From Diphasiastrum complanatum (lineage: Eukaryota; Streptophyta; Lycopodiopsida; Lycopodiales; Lycopodiaceae), in the NCBI GenBank assembly GCA_029204225.1, contig CM055111.1, positions 42,968,815 through 43,032,814 of the forward strand: 64,000 bases of DNA. The letters run 5' to 3'. Of the stretch, positions 46,833 through 57,096 are shown in pieces. A program made the position numbers and the translations under genes. Each line of letters begins with the position of its first letter. Position 1 is the first letter of the stretch. The notes beneath the pieces are model-generated. The model had not been told where the DNA came from, did not search any database, and was given only the letters and a program-made list of their open reading frames with translations.

Positions 46833-47899
46833 TTCATATGATTATCAACATTACTTATGCTAGAACCATAAGTCGAAAAATCACCACAACTTGGCATGAT
46901 TTTTCTAATATTGAAATCAAGAAGTATTTCCATCTCAATAAGGCTAACTACTTGCTTATGGATATAAGTGTCCACTTTGGATGCTTCACTTATTTTCATA
47001 AGAAGTTTACAATTTGCCTTTAAAATTGAAAATTTACAATCTTCAACATTATGAATGAACACATCATTCATGACCTTATTGAAACCAACAAAAAATACAT
47101 TATGAAGACATTTCCATTTCCTTGACTTCATATTCAATGTAAGTTTACAAGGAAAACATGCTTTGCTATCTATTAAGACATCACACTCAACTAGTATTGC
47201 CTTAATCCACCTTTGAGATACAAAAATCTCTTCAAAGCAAAATAGTTCTTCATAAGATTTCATGAGAGCATAAATGAAACTTTTTTCATTTTGTGATTGC
47301 TCTTCCTTAATCTTTCTTGGTTTCTCTTGGATCATAACAATAAATTTGAACTTTTCCAAAGTTCTAAGCAAAATGCTTTCCAAGGACATGAAATAAATCC
47401 AAGTGACATTAATGAAAGTGACATTTATCTTTGCATCTTGAACCAAACAATGCACTTCCAAATGATAAACTTCTAAAGGTTTGAAATGTGTGATGGTGGA
47501 CTTTTGAAGACAAATCTTGTAAGTCCTTGTGAGACTCCAAGCCTCATGCATCTTTCCACAAAGGAAACATCTTTCCTTGGATTTGTCCTTCTTTCCTTTG
47601 CACTTTGAAATTGAAGCTCCATCCTTCACCTCGGCCCCCTTGCTTTGGTTCTCCTTGGATCGATTGGTCTTCATTTTGTAGCATCTTGAGACAAAATGAT
47701 CTCTCTTGCCACAAAGGTTGCATTTAGGATCCTTACTTGTCTCCAACAGGTTGCCACCTAATGATGCCATGATGAGGAAGTAAAACCTAGTGATATGACG
47801 TTTCAAAATGTAATTTGTGACTCTCAAGAAACTAGATTTGAACACATTCAACAATCTAGAAGGATCTACACAAGATCGAGACCACAAATTTTGAATCAT
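46679..47899 (-). CDS. Zinc-knuckle gag-like protein of the nested element, module copy 1
   Basis: This is a 406-residue frame. A CCHC zinc knuckle is at residues 60-73 (CNLCGKRDHFVSRC), followed by a Lys-rich stretch and a second Cys cluster (CFLCGKMHEAW). CCHC knuckles bind RNA in retroelement nucleocapsids, so packaging of its own transcript is the likely role. The more plausible start is the Met of MASLGGNLLETS at residue 44, as the preceding part is unlike gag. From about residue 205 it carries ELFCFEEIFVSQRWIKAILV, then CKFSILKANCKLLMKISEAS and VDTYIHKQVVSLIEMEI, the first copy of a duplicated module. The last 80 or so residues are probably out of frame. No capsid domain is recognised by eye. 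Confidence 0.6.
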   Translation of the reverse strand: MIQNLWSRSCVDPSRLLNVFKSSFLRVTNYILKRHITRFYFLIMASLGGNLLETSKDPKCNLCGKRDHFVSRCYKMKTNRSKENQSKGAEVKDGASISKCKGKKDKSKERCFLCGKMHEAWSLTRTYKICLQKSTITHFKPLEVYHLEVHCLVQDAKINVTFINVTWIYFMSLESILLRTLEKFKFIVMIQEKPRKIKEEQSQNEKSFIYALMKSYEELFCFEEIFVSQRWIKAILVECDVLIDSKACFPCKLTLNMKSRKWKCLHNVFFVGFNKVMNDVFIHNVEDCKFSILKANCKLLMKISEASKVDTYIHKQVVSLIEMEILLDFNIRKIMPSCGDFSTYGSSISNVDNHMKCHYMIMFVVIILRHGGLGFPSRRSTKELILRSHLEVQVCQGLRRRVLLNL

Positions 47900-47989
47900 A
47901 CCTCTTTCAACCTAGTCAATTGGAAACTAATCTTTGTTTTGATCACTAAGACAAAAGCACTCTATCAAATCACAAAAATCAGATCCAAA

Positions 47990-48710
47990 CACCCCTATTG
48001 GACTCAACAAATACCAATGAATCTTCCTCTTGGGAGTTGGAATGGATTTGAAAAGATTTGACACCTAGATTTTCCTTTTCTCTTGGCTAGTTCTCTCAAC
48101 TTTTGAGATTCTTGAACAAAGTATGGGTTTTGTTTCAAATACTTGAAAATCAAACTTAGTCACTCCTTTTGGATTCACTCTTGACCCAAATAATCTCACT
48201 CTTGAGATTTGGATTGAATTTGATTTGATTTGACAACAAATTAAACCACTAATTTTCACAAAAAAAAGGATCTACACTAGATCACAAAAACTTGACATGT
48301 ATATTTGATTCAAACACACAAAGATCAGATCGAATCACCCCTTTTGAAATCCCTCTTGATCCAAAGAATCTCACTCTTGAGATTTGGAATGGACATGAAA
48401 TGGTTTGATAACAATCTATGTCAATAATTTTTCACCAAGCTTAAAAATTAGACATCTAGAGATTCACAAAGATCCCAATCATGTATGAACACTCAAATAT
48501 GGACTCCTCCCTATCCTAAACTCCCAATGGGATCACAACTTGACCCTCACACTCTCACAAAGAAAGTTGAATAGAACTTATTTGAGTTTCATACATATAA
48601 TGTCAAAATTTTGCTCAAAAAATTCAATTCATTCACTCCTATTGGACTCCACCAAGTACCAATGACTCTATCTCTTTAGAGTTGGAATGAAATTCAAATT
48701 TTCAGAAATG
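47990..48710. repeat. Degenerate leader repeats of the nested element
   Basis: A module with TTGGACTC or TGATCC, AATCTCACTCTTGAGATTTGG and AATGGA..TGAAAT..TTTGA (broken by variation) recurs near 48018, 48188, 48368 and 48662. Spacing is about 175 bases for the first three. It lies between gag and the primer site. Confidence 0.7.
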
Positions 48711-49596
48711 TGATACTTCTCTCTCACTAAGATATTTGCTTACAAAGAGCTAATGCCACTTAGCAAGATTTGATCACAATGAAGAAGACAATTTTTCCAC
48801 CAAAGTCAAGAATTGAGTTACTAGTTCTTGCCCTCTACAAAGGAAGGATCTCTTGAAATTTTTGGATCAACCACAACACATATGCCTCACTCACCTTTAT
48901 GACTTTAATTCAAGCCAAATAACACACTTACACACTTGAGTAGGGGTGAACAATGTGACTTGGATCTCAAATTTTTCTCCTAGTACTTGCCAACAATTCT
49001 TATCACCTTGTATATGTAGATTTTGCCTTTATGAGTGTTTGTGCACTAAGACTTCACGTGGAGGACTGATCCAAGAGTGTCTTCTAGAATTTAGATGCTT
49101 CTAGACTCGGCCCTTTCACTCTTGAACAAATCTAAAATGAAGGTATAATGGATTTCAATCACTCCCCTTGCAAATCACTCCTTAATCTTTGGTTTATAGC
49201 ACTCTTTCTCTCTCAACTTCAATGTACACTCAAAAAATCAGAGAATTAACTTCAATGTACTGTAAACAAGCTTTAATCCATCTATATGATTGATCTAAAC
49301 GAAGAACAAATCAATGGAATAGAAACAGTGCAAGTGAAAGCTTGAAAAATGCACTAAATTGACTCAAAATTGGGTGTATGAAGCTCAAAATGCACCAAAC
49401 TGAATTTTACTTTCCAAAACAAGTCCTGTATGGCCCCACACGTGTGGAAAGTACACCTGTATCCCACAACAAGATTTGGTACAAATATGATGGTTCTAGC
49501 TATCCATTCAACCTCGCTACCTCAATATTAGCTTGTTTCCAAAAACCTGCCAATTTGGGTATAGTTTAGATCAATTCCTTAAATGCACTTGTACTT
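48711..49596. other. Remaining leader of the nested element
   Basis: No coding region or clear repeat is seen between the leader repeats and the primer-binding site. Confidence 0.5.
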
Positions 49597-49609
49597 GGCT
49601 CTGATACCA
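49597..49609 (-). other. Primer-binding site of the nested element
   Basis: Plus-strand GGCTCTGATACCA is the exact reverse of TGGTATCAGAGCC, the site for initiator-Met tRNA. It sits two bases from the 5' LTR. Confidence 0.9.
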
Positions 49610-49611
49610 TG

Positions 49612-50457
49612 TGAAAGTACAACAAAAAGGACCAAGAATGGATCCAAATAAGATCCACAAGTGTGATTGGGTGTTAGATTAGATTGATCTACCAATCTAC
49701 ACAAGATTAGATAGCACTAGATCAAATCTACATCAACAAATATAACAAGAACAATAAAATATGATCAAAACTTGTACTTGCTGGTTTCACATGTGTGAAG
49801 ACCTGTCAGAGTACGGACTACCAGCAAATAATGAAGTACACTAAGCTTAGAAACCATTAGAAGCATAAAATCACAAGACAAATGGAGAGAATACTCAAGA
49901 AATGCACCAAAACCAAGATTTAGCTTTCTTGTCAATAATGGCCAAATGAGCCACCACATATACACAAGAGCTGATGCTTACTCAACTGATTTGGCACGTG
50001 TAGAGTGCCTACTCATCAAAAGATCCATCAATAATCATCAATATGGCACATGAACCAAGTTTCCTAACTTATAGCCACCTCCCTTGATTTTAGGCAATTT
50101 TCCTAATCTATAGGGACTTGCACAAATATCTACTACAAGTTGGATCTCACCTACTACTGATGTTTTCACACATGTGAGCAGTCCTTGGCATGTTTGAGAT
50201 CACTCCTATCCATGTGAAATAGCTTTTCCTACCAATAAAATGATGCCAAGTGGCATATAGCTAGAAAACTAGATTTTGGCCATTTTAGCCACTAGATCTC
50301 AAATGAAATGGTATGTACAACCTATATGACTCATCTAAATGATAAATGCATTTATTTCACATGTGGGAACAGGCTCCACACATGTCTAATGATGATATAT
50401 ACTACTCATAATGGTATTTACAAGATTTGATCAAGTTAGCTTTTGCCAATTTTAACA
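49612..50457 (-). repeat. 5' LTR of the nested element
   Basis: Partner of 44957-45801, with the same TG...CA ends. It differs by scattered substitutions and a changed block around 50190 (TTGGCATGTTTGAG versus GCACGTGTGAG). Confidence 0.9.
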
Positions 50458-51360
50458 CTTGTCACCAGAGGATTTTCTCAGGTACACAACGTCGACTACA
50501 CTGAGACCTTCAGTCCAGTAGTTCATTTTTCTATCAGACTTCTATTGTCATTTACTGCTGCTGAAGATTTGGAAATACATCAAATAAATGTACAGACAAC
50601 ATATGTTAATGGAGTTATGTAAGAGGACATTTACATGGTGCAACACGAAGGTTACAATATCGAAGGTAAACACAATTATGTGTGTAAACTCCAAAAAGCA
50701 CTTTATGGCTTGAAGCAATTTGCTCGAGCATGGTTTCAAAGGATCAATACCTTCCTTATCAATCACGCCTATAAACCAAGCACTTCATATTCAAATGTCT
50801 ACTTCAAATTAGTGCAGCATTCTTTTATTATCATCACTTTGTATGTAGACGACACATTGTCTTTCAACAACAGTATCGATCTGATAAAAGAAACTAAGAC
50901 AATGCTATCATCCGAATTCGACATGACCGATCTGGGTGAAGCTCATTACTGTCTAGGTATTTAAATCCAAAGAGACAGAAAACATAAGTTGATCTATATT
51001 TCTTAGCAAAGATACATTCACAATGTTTTAATTAGATATAATCTGATGAATTGCAAATTAGCTCTCTCACCGATGGAACCAGGACTCAAGATGTCGAATG
51101 ACTGGTGTCCCCAAACAATCGAAGAGAATGAGCAGATGCGTGAGTATCCTTATCATTTGATAATAGGATCTCTTATGTATGCGATGATCTGCAGACATAG
51201 CTTTTGCAGTCAATTTCTTAAGTCAGTTTATGACGAATCTTGGTATTACACAATATTGGAAGGCTCTTATCAGAGTTTTGAGAGTGCCCAAGGTTTGATC
51301 AACACCCCCTATGTGAAGGAATTAAAATATTATATACTCACGTTTAAATATGTTGGGTGA
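50458..51360 (+). pseudogene. Ty1/copia reverse transcriptase and RNase H remainder
   Basis: This continues the copia frame broken at 44956: GFSQVHNVDYTETFSPVVHF, LEIHQINVQTTYVNGVM, stop, EDIYMVQHEGY, YVCKLQKALYGLKQFARAWF, the catalytic YVDD in LYVDDTLSFNN, and SEFDMTDLGEAHYCLGI. Stops follow near 50964 and 51004. The RNase H side fades (CKLALSPMEPGL, YHLIIGSLMYAM) and is lost by about 51360. No 3' LTR is seen, so the host element is old and truncated. Confidence 0.85.
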
Positions 51361-52124
51361 GGAAAATCGCTCACATCCACATGTGCTGAATTCTTTGCCC
51401 ACAACAATCTACGCTTGAGAATCAAAACAAGTTCTTCTTACTTGCATATGCATTTTCAAAAAGATTTGCTCACATTTGCGTATATCAAGTCTATAGAGAC
51501 AAATTGGAAAAATTTATTCAATGTTAAACCCAATCACCCTTGTCATCCTTGGGCTACCCAACCTCCTCTCTTAAAGTGGAGTTTCAATTGAGACACCTAT
51601 ATTTTTTTTTGAGGTTTTGCCATGCATGAAGTGCTCGGGAAAATCGGCAAAGTATAGGAATGAAACTGACAAGTTTTCTCAAAAACTTACACCATAGAAT
51701 ATGTAACGATTTTTTATACAAGAACATATATCATTTTATGAGTAAGTCTTAAAAAAAATGAGAAGTTCTATGAAATGCAGGCTTTTTGAGGATAACTATA
51801 AAGAGGTTTTTCGAGCACTGCCATGTATGCATCAAAACCACGATGATTGTAGCATTCATGTAGCCAAGCAACAATTGCCATTGTCTCTTTAAGTGGCCGC
51901 CCTCGTCGCTTACTAACACAGATCAGATTACAATGCATTGTTTGCCCTTGTCCAATTTTTCAAGATCTCAGAGATCATCCACACTAGCATCGATCAGATT
52001 ACTTCCTCACAACCACTAATATGGATGTTACCCCTCGCATCTAAGGAGCACGGGGCCGTCGTGGTGCATCCTCAACCACATGTATTTTTTGTAAAAAATA
52101 AAAAAATGGCTGCCACATGTGAGA
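51361..52124. other. Stretch without a recognised gene
   Basis: The copia relic may extend a little into its left part. Nothing else is recognised. Confidence 0.4.
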
Positions 52125-52242
52125 ATATGCCAAGTTTGCATACATATGCTTCTGCTACAGACTCATAGAGATGCTTATGGGATAAACTTTTGGTTGCTCT
52201 ATGAGTCTGTAGCAGAAGCATATGTATGCAAACTTGGCATAT
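52125..52242. repeat. Perfect 46-base inverted repeat with a 26-base loop
   Basis: Arm 52125-52170 (begins ATATGCCAAGTTTGCATACA, ends ACAGACTCATAGAG) is the exact reverse complement of 52197-52242. Transcription of either strand would give a perfect hairpin of the size of a small-RNA precursor. There is no ORF, TIR-like terminus or flanking target duplication that I can see. It lies about 660 bases upstream of a likely gene start. Confidence 0.92.
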
Positions 52243-52658
52243 CGGGGGGGGCGGCTGCTGTGAAAACCTAATGATTTTTTTTTTAAATCCCACGATTTAC
52301 TTAGAATAATAAGTTTAATAATTTAGTTTAATGATAAGTACATGATTAGGACTTTTTAATAATAGTAAGCATACCTTAGAAAGTGTAATGTGATTTTGTA
52401 TGTGTCTAAAAATAATAATAATAATGCATTTCACATTTATTACTCCTCCTACTCTTGGAATAATAAATTGTCTTGTGAAATTAATATTGTGAGTTTTAAG
52501 GTTTCACCAAAATACACTTTGTAAAAAAATCAAGAGGTTCTTAGGCTACGCCCACATCCCTTTGAGCTCTCTTCCCAAACTTCAAAGGTTTGCCATTAAA
52601 CACGTGGGAGTTCCTCCTATCCACCACCTGCCGGGCCGTCCTTTCTCGACTCCTCCAC

Positions 52659-52701
<43 letters not shown>

Positions 52702-52903
52702 GGACGCTCAGATCTCTCTTGCTTTGCTTAACTCGTTCATTCACTTCACCACAACAACAATTGCTGCTTGTTTTTCTGCATTCTGTAGTCCCAATGTTTT
52801 TGTTGTTGTATTTATCGGAGGCAGCTGCTGTTTTTTTGTTTGCAAGCAGGTGATTAGGATCTCCAGCCTTCGCTCTCCGGAGTTAATTAAGTATTGAGGA
52901 GGC
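52243..52903. other. Presumed promoter and 5' leader of the 52904 gene
   Basis: It contains a CT microsatellite at 52661-52698 and a possible 5' UTR intron donor (GCAG/GTGATTAGG near 52850). No other gene is seen. Confidence 0.4.
52661..52698. repeat. CT microsatellite in the leader of the 52904 gene
   Basis: About 18 CT units lie roughly 205 bases before the start codon. CT tracts of this kind are frequent in plant 5' leaders. Confidence 0.9.
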
Positions 52904-53460
52904 ATGGGCAGAGTGAAATCAAGCAGCAGGGACGGAGAGCGTTGCAAATTGTTGAGGCTCAAGAATAGGAAGGTTCAGAAGACCCAACAACGGCATGCAA
53001 ATAAAACTTCGTTATTGAACGGATTGTTGATGTTCTTAACGTCCGATTCTTACATGTACGGTCCTCTAATGGCTAAACAGTTTGGCGAGAGCGGTGACGG
53101 TAACGGCGCAAGCCTAGTAGATGGAAAGGCTTCTGTGTTGACAGGTAGCCCATTTTGCGCTTTGCTTTAGTTACAAGCATCAAGGTTATCAGGAAAATGA
53201 TCTAGTAAGCGAATATACAAGTGTTACTTTGTTTCAAGTTGGAGATCATGAGCGTTTCGGTAGCTTGGAACTAATGTAATGACAGTTTCAGGTGATTCTG
53301 GACCTGATTTTGTGGTTGATGCTGCTTAGGGTTGGATGTAGACGAACAAGCTTGGGAGAATGAAGGACGTTCGTTTTTGTCTGTACGGACACACAGCGAA
53401 AAACACTGGATGAAGAAGAATGATGTCGGATTGAGAAAGAAGTTGCTCAAAACACTTTAA
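52904..53460 (+). CDS. Small basic protein of unknown function (two exons, 123 residues)
   Basis: Exon 1 (52904-53144) starts MGRVKSSSRDGERCKLLRLK and includes RKVQKTQQRHANKTSLLNGL then LMFLTSDSYMYGPL, and ends at a GGTAGC donor in phase 1. Exon 2 (53330-53460) follows a TGCTTAG acceptor and reads LDVDEQAWENEGRSFLSVRT then HSEKHWMKKNDVGLRKKLLK and ends in TAA. The start is fixed by an in-frame TGA nine bases upstream. Lys/Arg content is high at both ends, and a hydrophobic patch lies near residues 43-49. An alternative acceptor at 53291 would give an early stop (about 93 residues). I do not recognise the family. The CT-rich leader and clean splice joint support a real gene, but expression evidence would decide. 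Confidence 0.6.
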
Positions 53461-55475
53461 TACAAGCTAAAAGTAGCAGATTGTACATGCCACGCAGCTT
53501 GACCTTCCTCACATCTGTTAAAAACGTTTTTTCTTCCAAAGATTGGCAAGTAGAGCAAAATGATTTTGCTAGAACAATTGGATTATTGAGAGGGAAGTTA
53601 TGTATTAGAGGTAGACTGATCATGTAGTTAATCATGCCAGTGTTTTTTAGTATTATATGCATAGCCTTTTAGGATTACCCTCATTTTGCCTATGGCTTAG
53701 AAAGGAAAAGTGTGTCCTTGTTTGTAAATAATAACCAATTACATCCCATCTCAAAAGCATGCTATTCCAGCAAAAGCTAAGAGCTGAACTGGAGTTTGTG
53801 GATACGCAATCTTCATGTGAATTCTCATTCTTAATAATGTGTTTATTTTGCATCAACTAGAAATGATGTCATTGTTTGCAATTGCTTTATTTGGGTTTTC
53901 CAAGTTTAGTTTACCTTATAGGTGCTCTATATTGTTGCATGCAACATGTATAGAAAAGATTACCATAAGGGTGAACAAAGTGGGAGCTGATGCTTTTGAT
54001 GCATACATCCAAATTTTTGGAGGACTTTTTTGTTCAGCAGAGTACAATCTTATATATTGTGTTTTTCCTTTCATCTTTTTTCCTACTTAAACAAGATGTC
54101 TAAGGGGGGCTTGAACTGGTACCAAAGAAACTTTGGATGCCAAGTTACCAGCTGAGCCACCATCATTGGATTGGACAAGGCTAATGGCAAGGTATGAGTT
54201 GATGACACTTCTTTTGTAAGGGCTTCCTTGCTTAACGTACGAGCAAATTGCGAGTAGCTTAATGGCTTGAAGTCCAGTTTATTTGAGTGATTTGGTAGAG
54301 CCCTGTTAAACTCAAGGACTTTATCCCTCATCTTATTTGCTAATCATGATTCCTTAAGTTAGTCCTACATGGCACCATGACACCTCTTGGGTTATGACAA
54401 GCCTTCAACCATGACACCTCAGTTGGTTTTTGGTCATGTCACCAAGAATACTCAAATCAAATAAAAAAGTAAATGGCAAAAACAAAGTGTAAAGATGGTG
54501 TCACCAAATTATCCAGATACGAAGTAAGAATTTGGCTGCAAGATCACAAACAAATACTACTAAGAATAGATGATAGAGTTTGATTATGAAATAACTATAA
54601 TATAATTCCCAAATTTGATTTTAATGAATTATTAGTCTGTGAGATTCTCATTAGACGTTTCATGATTGTAGAAATACAAATCATAGTGTTTGGAGTTTTG
54701 ATTGCACATTTTTGAAAAGAAAAACATATACAATTCAAAGTTAATATTTCCAAACAAAAAACATGCTTGCTAGGCACGCTTCAAAACTTAAACGCGTTGA
54801 AGAAAATATGAAAAATACATCAAAGGTTATGATATCAAAGAAGAAAAAAATCAGTAACAATCATATAGCAAATAAGAAAGTTGAGATTATGTGGGATTTT
54901 GATATGTTATTTGGCTTGGTTGCACACATACATTGGTTTCAAGGAGTGAAATCTCCTTGAAAGTTTTGAGATATCTTCAAGAAAATTGGATGTAGAGGAT
55001 TGTGGCAAACATCAATGATATGTTGAAAGGAAATCAAAATTATTTGTATGTCATATTTTGGTCAATCCTTGGTCAAATTTAAACACACATACATCTCCAA
55101 CTATTTGACATCTGGATCTATACATCTATGGTGTTAACTCTAAGGAAAAATGAACAAGAATAGGACAAATTTTTTCAATGAATAATATAGAATTAAAAAC
55201 CAGTAAAGTAAAAAATCAAGAGATTGTTAAAAACTAATATTCATTGCCCAGGATGGATGACCTTGTGGATTGCTTAAGGGGAGCTAAATAGTTTTGCTGA
55301 ATCTGGAGAGTAGTTAGTATTCATGCCTATGTTTTTGGGTTTTTGTTAGTTGGTCAATGGCAATACATCTAAATGTACAAGCCTTTTCCAAACGTTAAAT
55401 CTTTGGCTTTTATGAAGGACAATTCAATTTCTTCTTTCATAATATTCTCCAATGTTGTTATGCTTTGCTCTATAG
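53461..55475. other. Intergenic stretch between the 52904 gene and the gypsy element
   Basis: The left end should hold the 3' UTR. A tRNA-derived SINE-like head is at 54105-54162. No other gene is supported. Confidence 0.45.
54105..54162 (-). repeat. tRNA-derived SINE head or tRNA pseudogene
   Basis: On the minus strand, GGTGGCTCAGCTGGTAA fits the RNA polymerase III A box, and CCAGTTCAAGCCC about 40 bases on fits the B box. The intervening part does not fold as a tRNA with an anticodon loop that I can identify, so a SINE head is likelier than a live tRNA gene. Confidence 0.5.
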
Positions 55476-56387
55476 TGTTGTAAAGCTGACTCAGGTGCAC
55501 CCAGCGTGCCCTGTAAAACTCTAAGGGGTGACGTTCCCTAAGGTCCTAGAGAAAGTTAGAACGTCAAGGACTGAGCCTCTGACCTGTAGTGAGCCAGTCA
55601 AGTAGTCACAAGTCATGAGCTAGCTCTGGAGCTCGAGTCATGTCCTAGTCAGGAAGCAAGTTGATTTTGCCGCCGGGACGGCTCCCGGGACCCATGTCCG
55701 GGAGCCAGACTGATTCTGCCAGGCTTAATCAGCAAAATAAAAACTAAGTCCTAAAAAAGCGTGCTTTACCAGAAAGCACTATGTTTCAGAACAGAGGGGG
55801 GTGCGCCGAATCACAGCAGAACTATAGGGGGAGTCCGGTAGACAAAAACTTGGGCAGCTCAACCAGCGCCAGGAATCCAGTCGCCAGGTCTCAGCTCCCT
55901 CTACCAGCACGAGCCAGGCACAATGCCCAACACGTGTTGGTGGCCCCGAGACCGGTCAGTCTATGTATGAATGTAACCTCTTCCAAATCTAATAAAGTTG
56001 ATCCTTGGGGATGATTACCATTTCGGTTTTGCCTTTGGGACTGGTCCAAGTGGAAGGACCCTTACTACAACCTTTTTGCGACGCCGACGCCTAAGGGTCC
56101 ACGTCACCGACGTGTGGCTTGCCGCTATGCCAATTGGTCAGTTTGGCGACCACTATGCCTTGGGTTTCATGTGTGGCTTGTCTTTGCCTTTGGTTACCTT
56201 TTGGGGACGGATTCTGAGTTGGCTTTCGGGTTGGTTGGGATTCCAGTTTTCTTAAGTCTGAATGGTTAAGCTTGTTACGTTTCTGAGTTGGCTTTTTACG
56301 TAAGTGCATGATGGATGAATGTTAGACTTAAGCTCGTGTTGGGAAAACCGCTCAAGTCCCAGCTCCCTTTGAGGCGCTGGCGCAACA
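55476..56387 (+). repeat. 5' LTR of the gypsy element
   Basis: 912 bases, from TGTTGTAAAG to GCGCAACA. It is longer than the 3' LTR because of two extra blocks of about 55-60 bases near 55912 and 56250. Confidence 0.93.
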
Positions 56388-56389
56388 TG

Positions 56390-56402
56390 TGGTATCAGAG
56401 CC
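56390..56402 (+). other. Primer-binding site of the gypsy element
   Basis: TGGTATCAGAGCC, complementary to initiator-Met tRNA, lies two bases from the 5' LTR. Confidence 0.92.
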
Positions 56403-56469
56403 GACTACCCGGTCAGCTACGCAAGTCTCACATGGATGGCCACGTTTTGGGATTTGTCAGGACAACCGT

Positions 56470-56872
56470 TGTGCAAGGTGCTGCCCACAGTGTAAGCACG
56501 GGTGCGTCCACGATCGGGGTGGTCGGCAGAACGGGGGACTTGATGAGGCAAGGTGCTTCCCTTGAGGTGTAAGCACGGTCAGTTCCCGCGGTTCGGGCCT
56601 GGCGCCGTCTGCACGTAGGACAGATGAGGCAATGTGCTGCCATTAGGTTGGTGAAAGCACGGTCTGTGCCTTGTGGGGTGCGGGGTGACATATTCGAACT
56701 GTACGAGTTAACCATTGATACAGAGATGCTGCTCGAATTTGGGTGTAAAGCACGGGTAGTTAGCTGCCGGTGCGGGATAGCTACTGATCGTTTAGCTATA
56801 AGGGCTATCGACCAAAAAGTGGTGGGACGTGACTGAGGCAATGTGCTGCTTAATGGTGAAAGCACGGATGGT
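56470..56872 (+). repeat. Five stem-loop repeats in the gypsy leader
   Basis: Near 56478, 56550, 56632, 56725 and 56842 a (G)TGCTGC-type word is followed after 8-20 bases by AAGCAC(GG). TGCT and AGCA pair, so each unit is a short stem-loop. Three units are preceded by GAGGCAA.G. They fill the space where gag would start. Confidence 0.75.
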
Positions 56873-57096
56873 TGGATGGATGTTTCTCCGTGGGCTAATT
56901 CTGTGATAGATTTGAGTGGAAGCGGCTAGGCAAAGGTCCTACGTCTGGTCTCAAGGGGAATGTGGCTTGAGAGGGATCCTCTGTGTTTGCTTTGGTTGGT
57001 ATGTTCGTTTGTGGTGTGCTTGTTTGGACATAAATAACCCCTGGTTGCTTAACTTCTTCCAGGTGATCTGATCTAGTTGGGAGTTGAAGGAGGAGT

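Larger units (their letters stand above)
44957..50457 (-). mobile_element. Nested, apparently non-autonomous LTR retrotransposon
   Basis: Two near-identical LTRs (44957-45801 and 49612-50457, about 845 bases) flank a 3.8-kb interior. The minus strand is coding, shown by the reversed Met-tRNA primer site at 49597-49609 next to the right LTR and the reversed polypurine tract next to the left LTR. The LTRs differ at roughly 20 sites by eye, so insertion is fairly recent. The interior encodes a zinc-knuckle protein, but I find no protease, reverse transcriptase, RNase H or integrase. It must therefore borrow enzymes from another element. It sits inside the reverse transcriptase of a plus-strand copia element. 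Confidence 0.88.

Noticed and set aside
48065-48259. Short open frame in the nested element leader
   Set aside because: It is made of degenerate leader repeats and has no protein-like conservation between units.
54105-54162. Functional tRNA gene
   Set aside because: A and B boxes fit, but I could not find a proper acceptor stem or anticodon loop.
55998-56255. Open frame in the gypsy LTR, with a copy at 61296-61547
   Set aside because: Both lie wholly in the LTRs, which explains the paired occurrence; no coding function is indicated.
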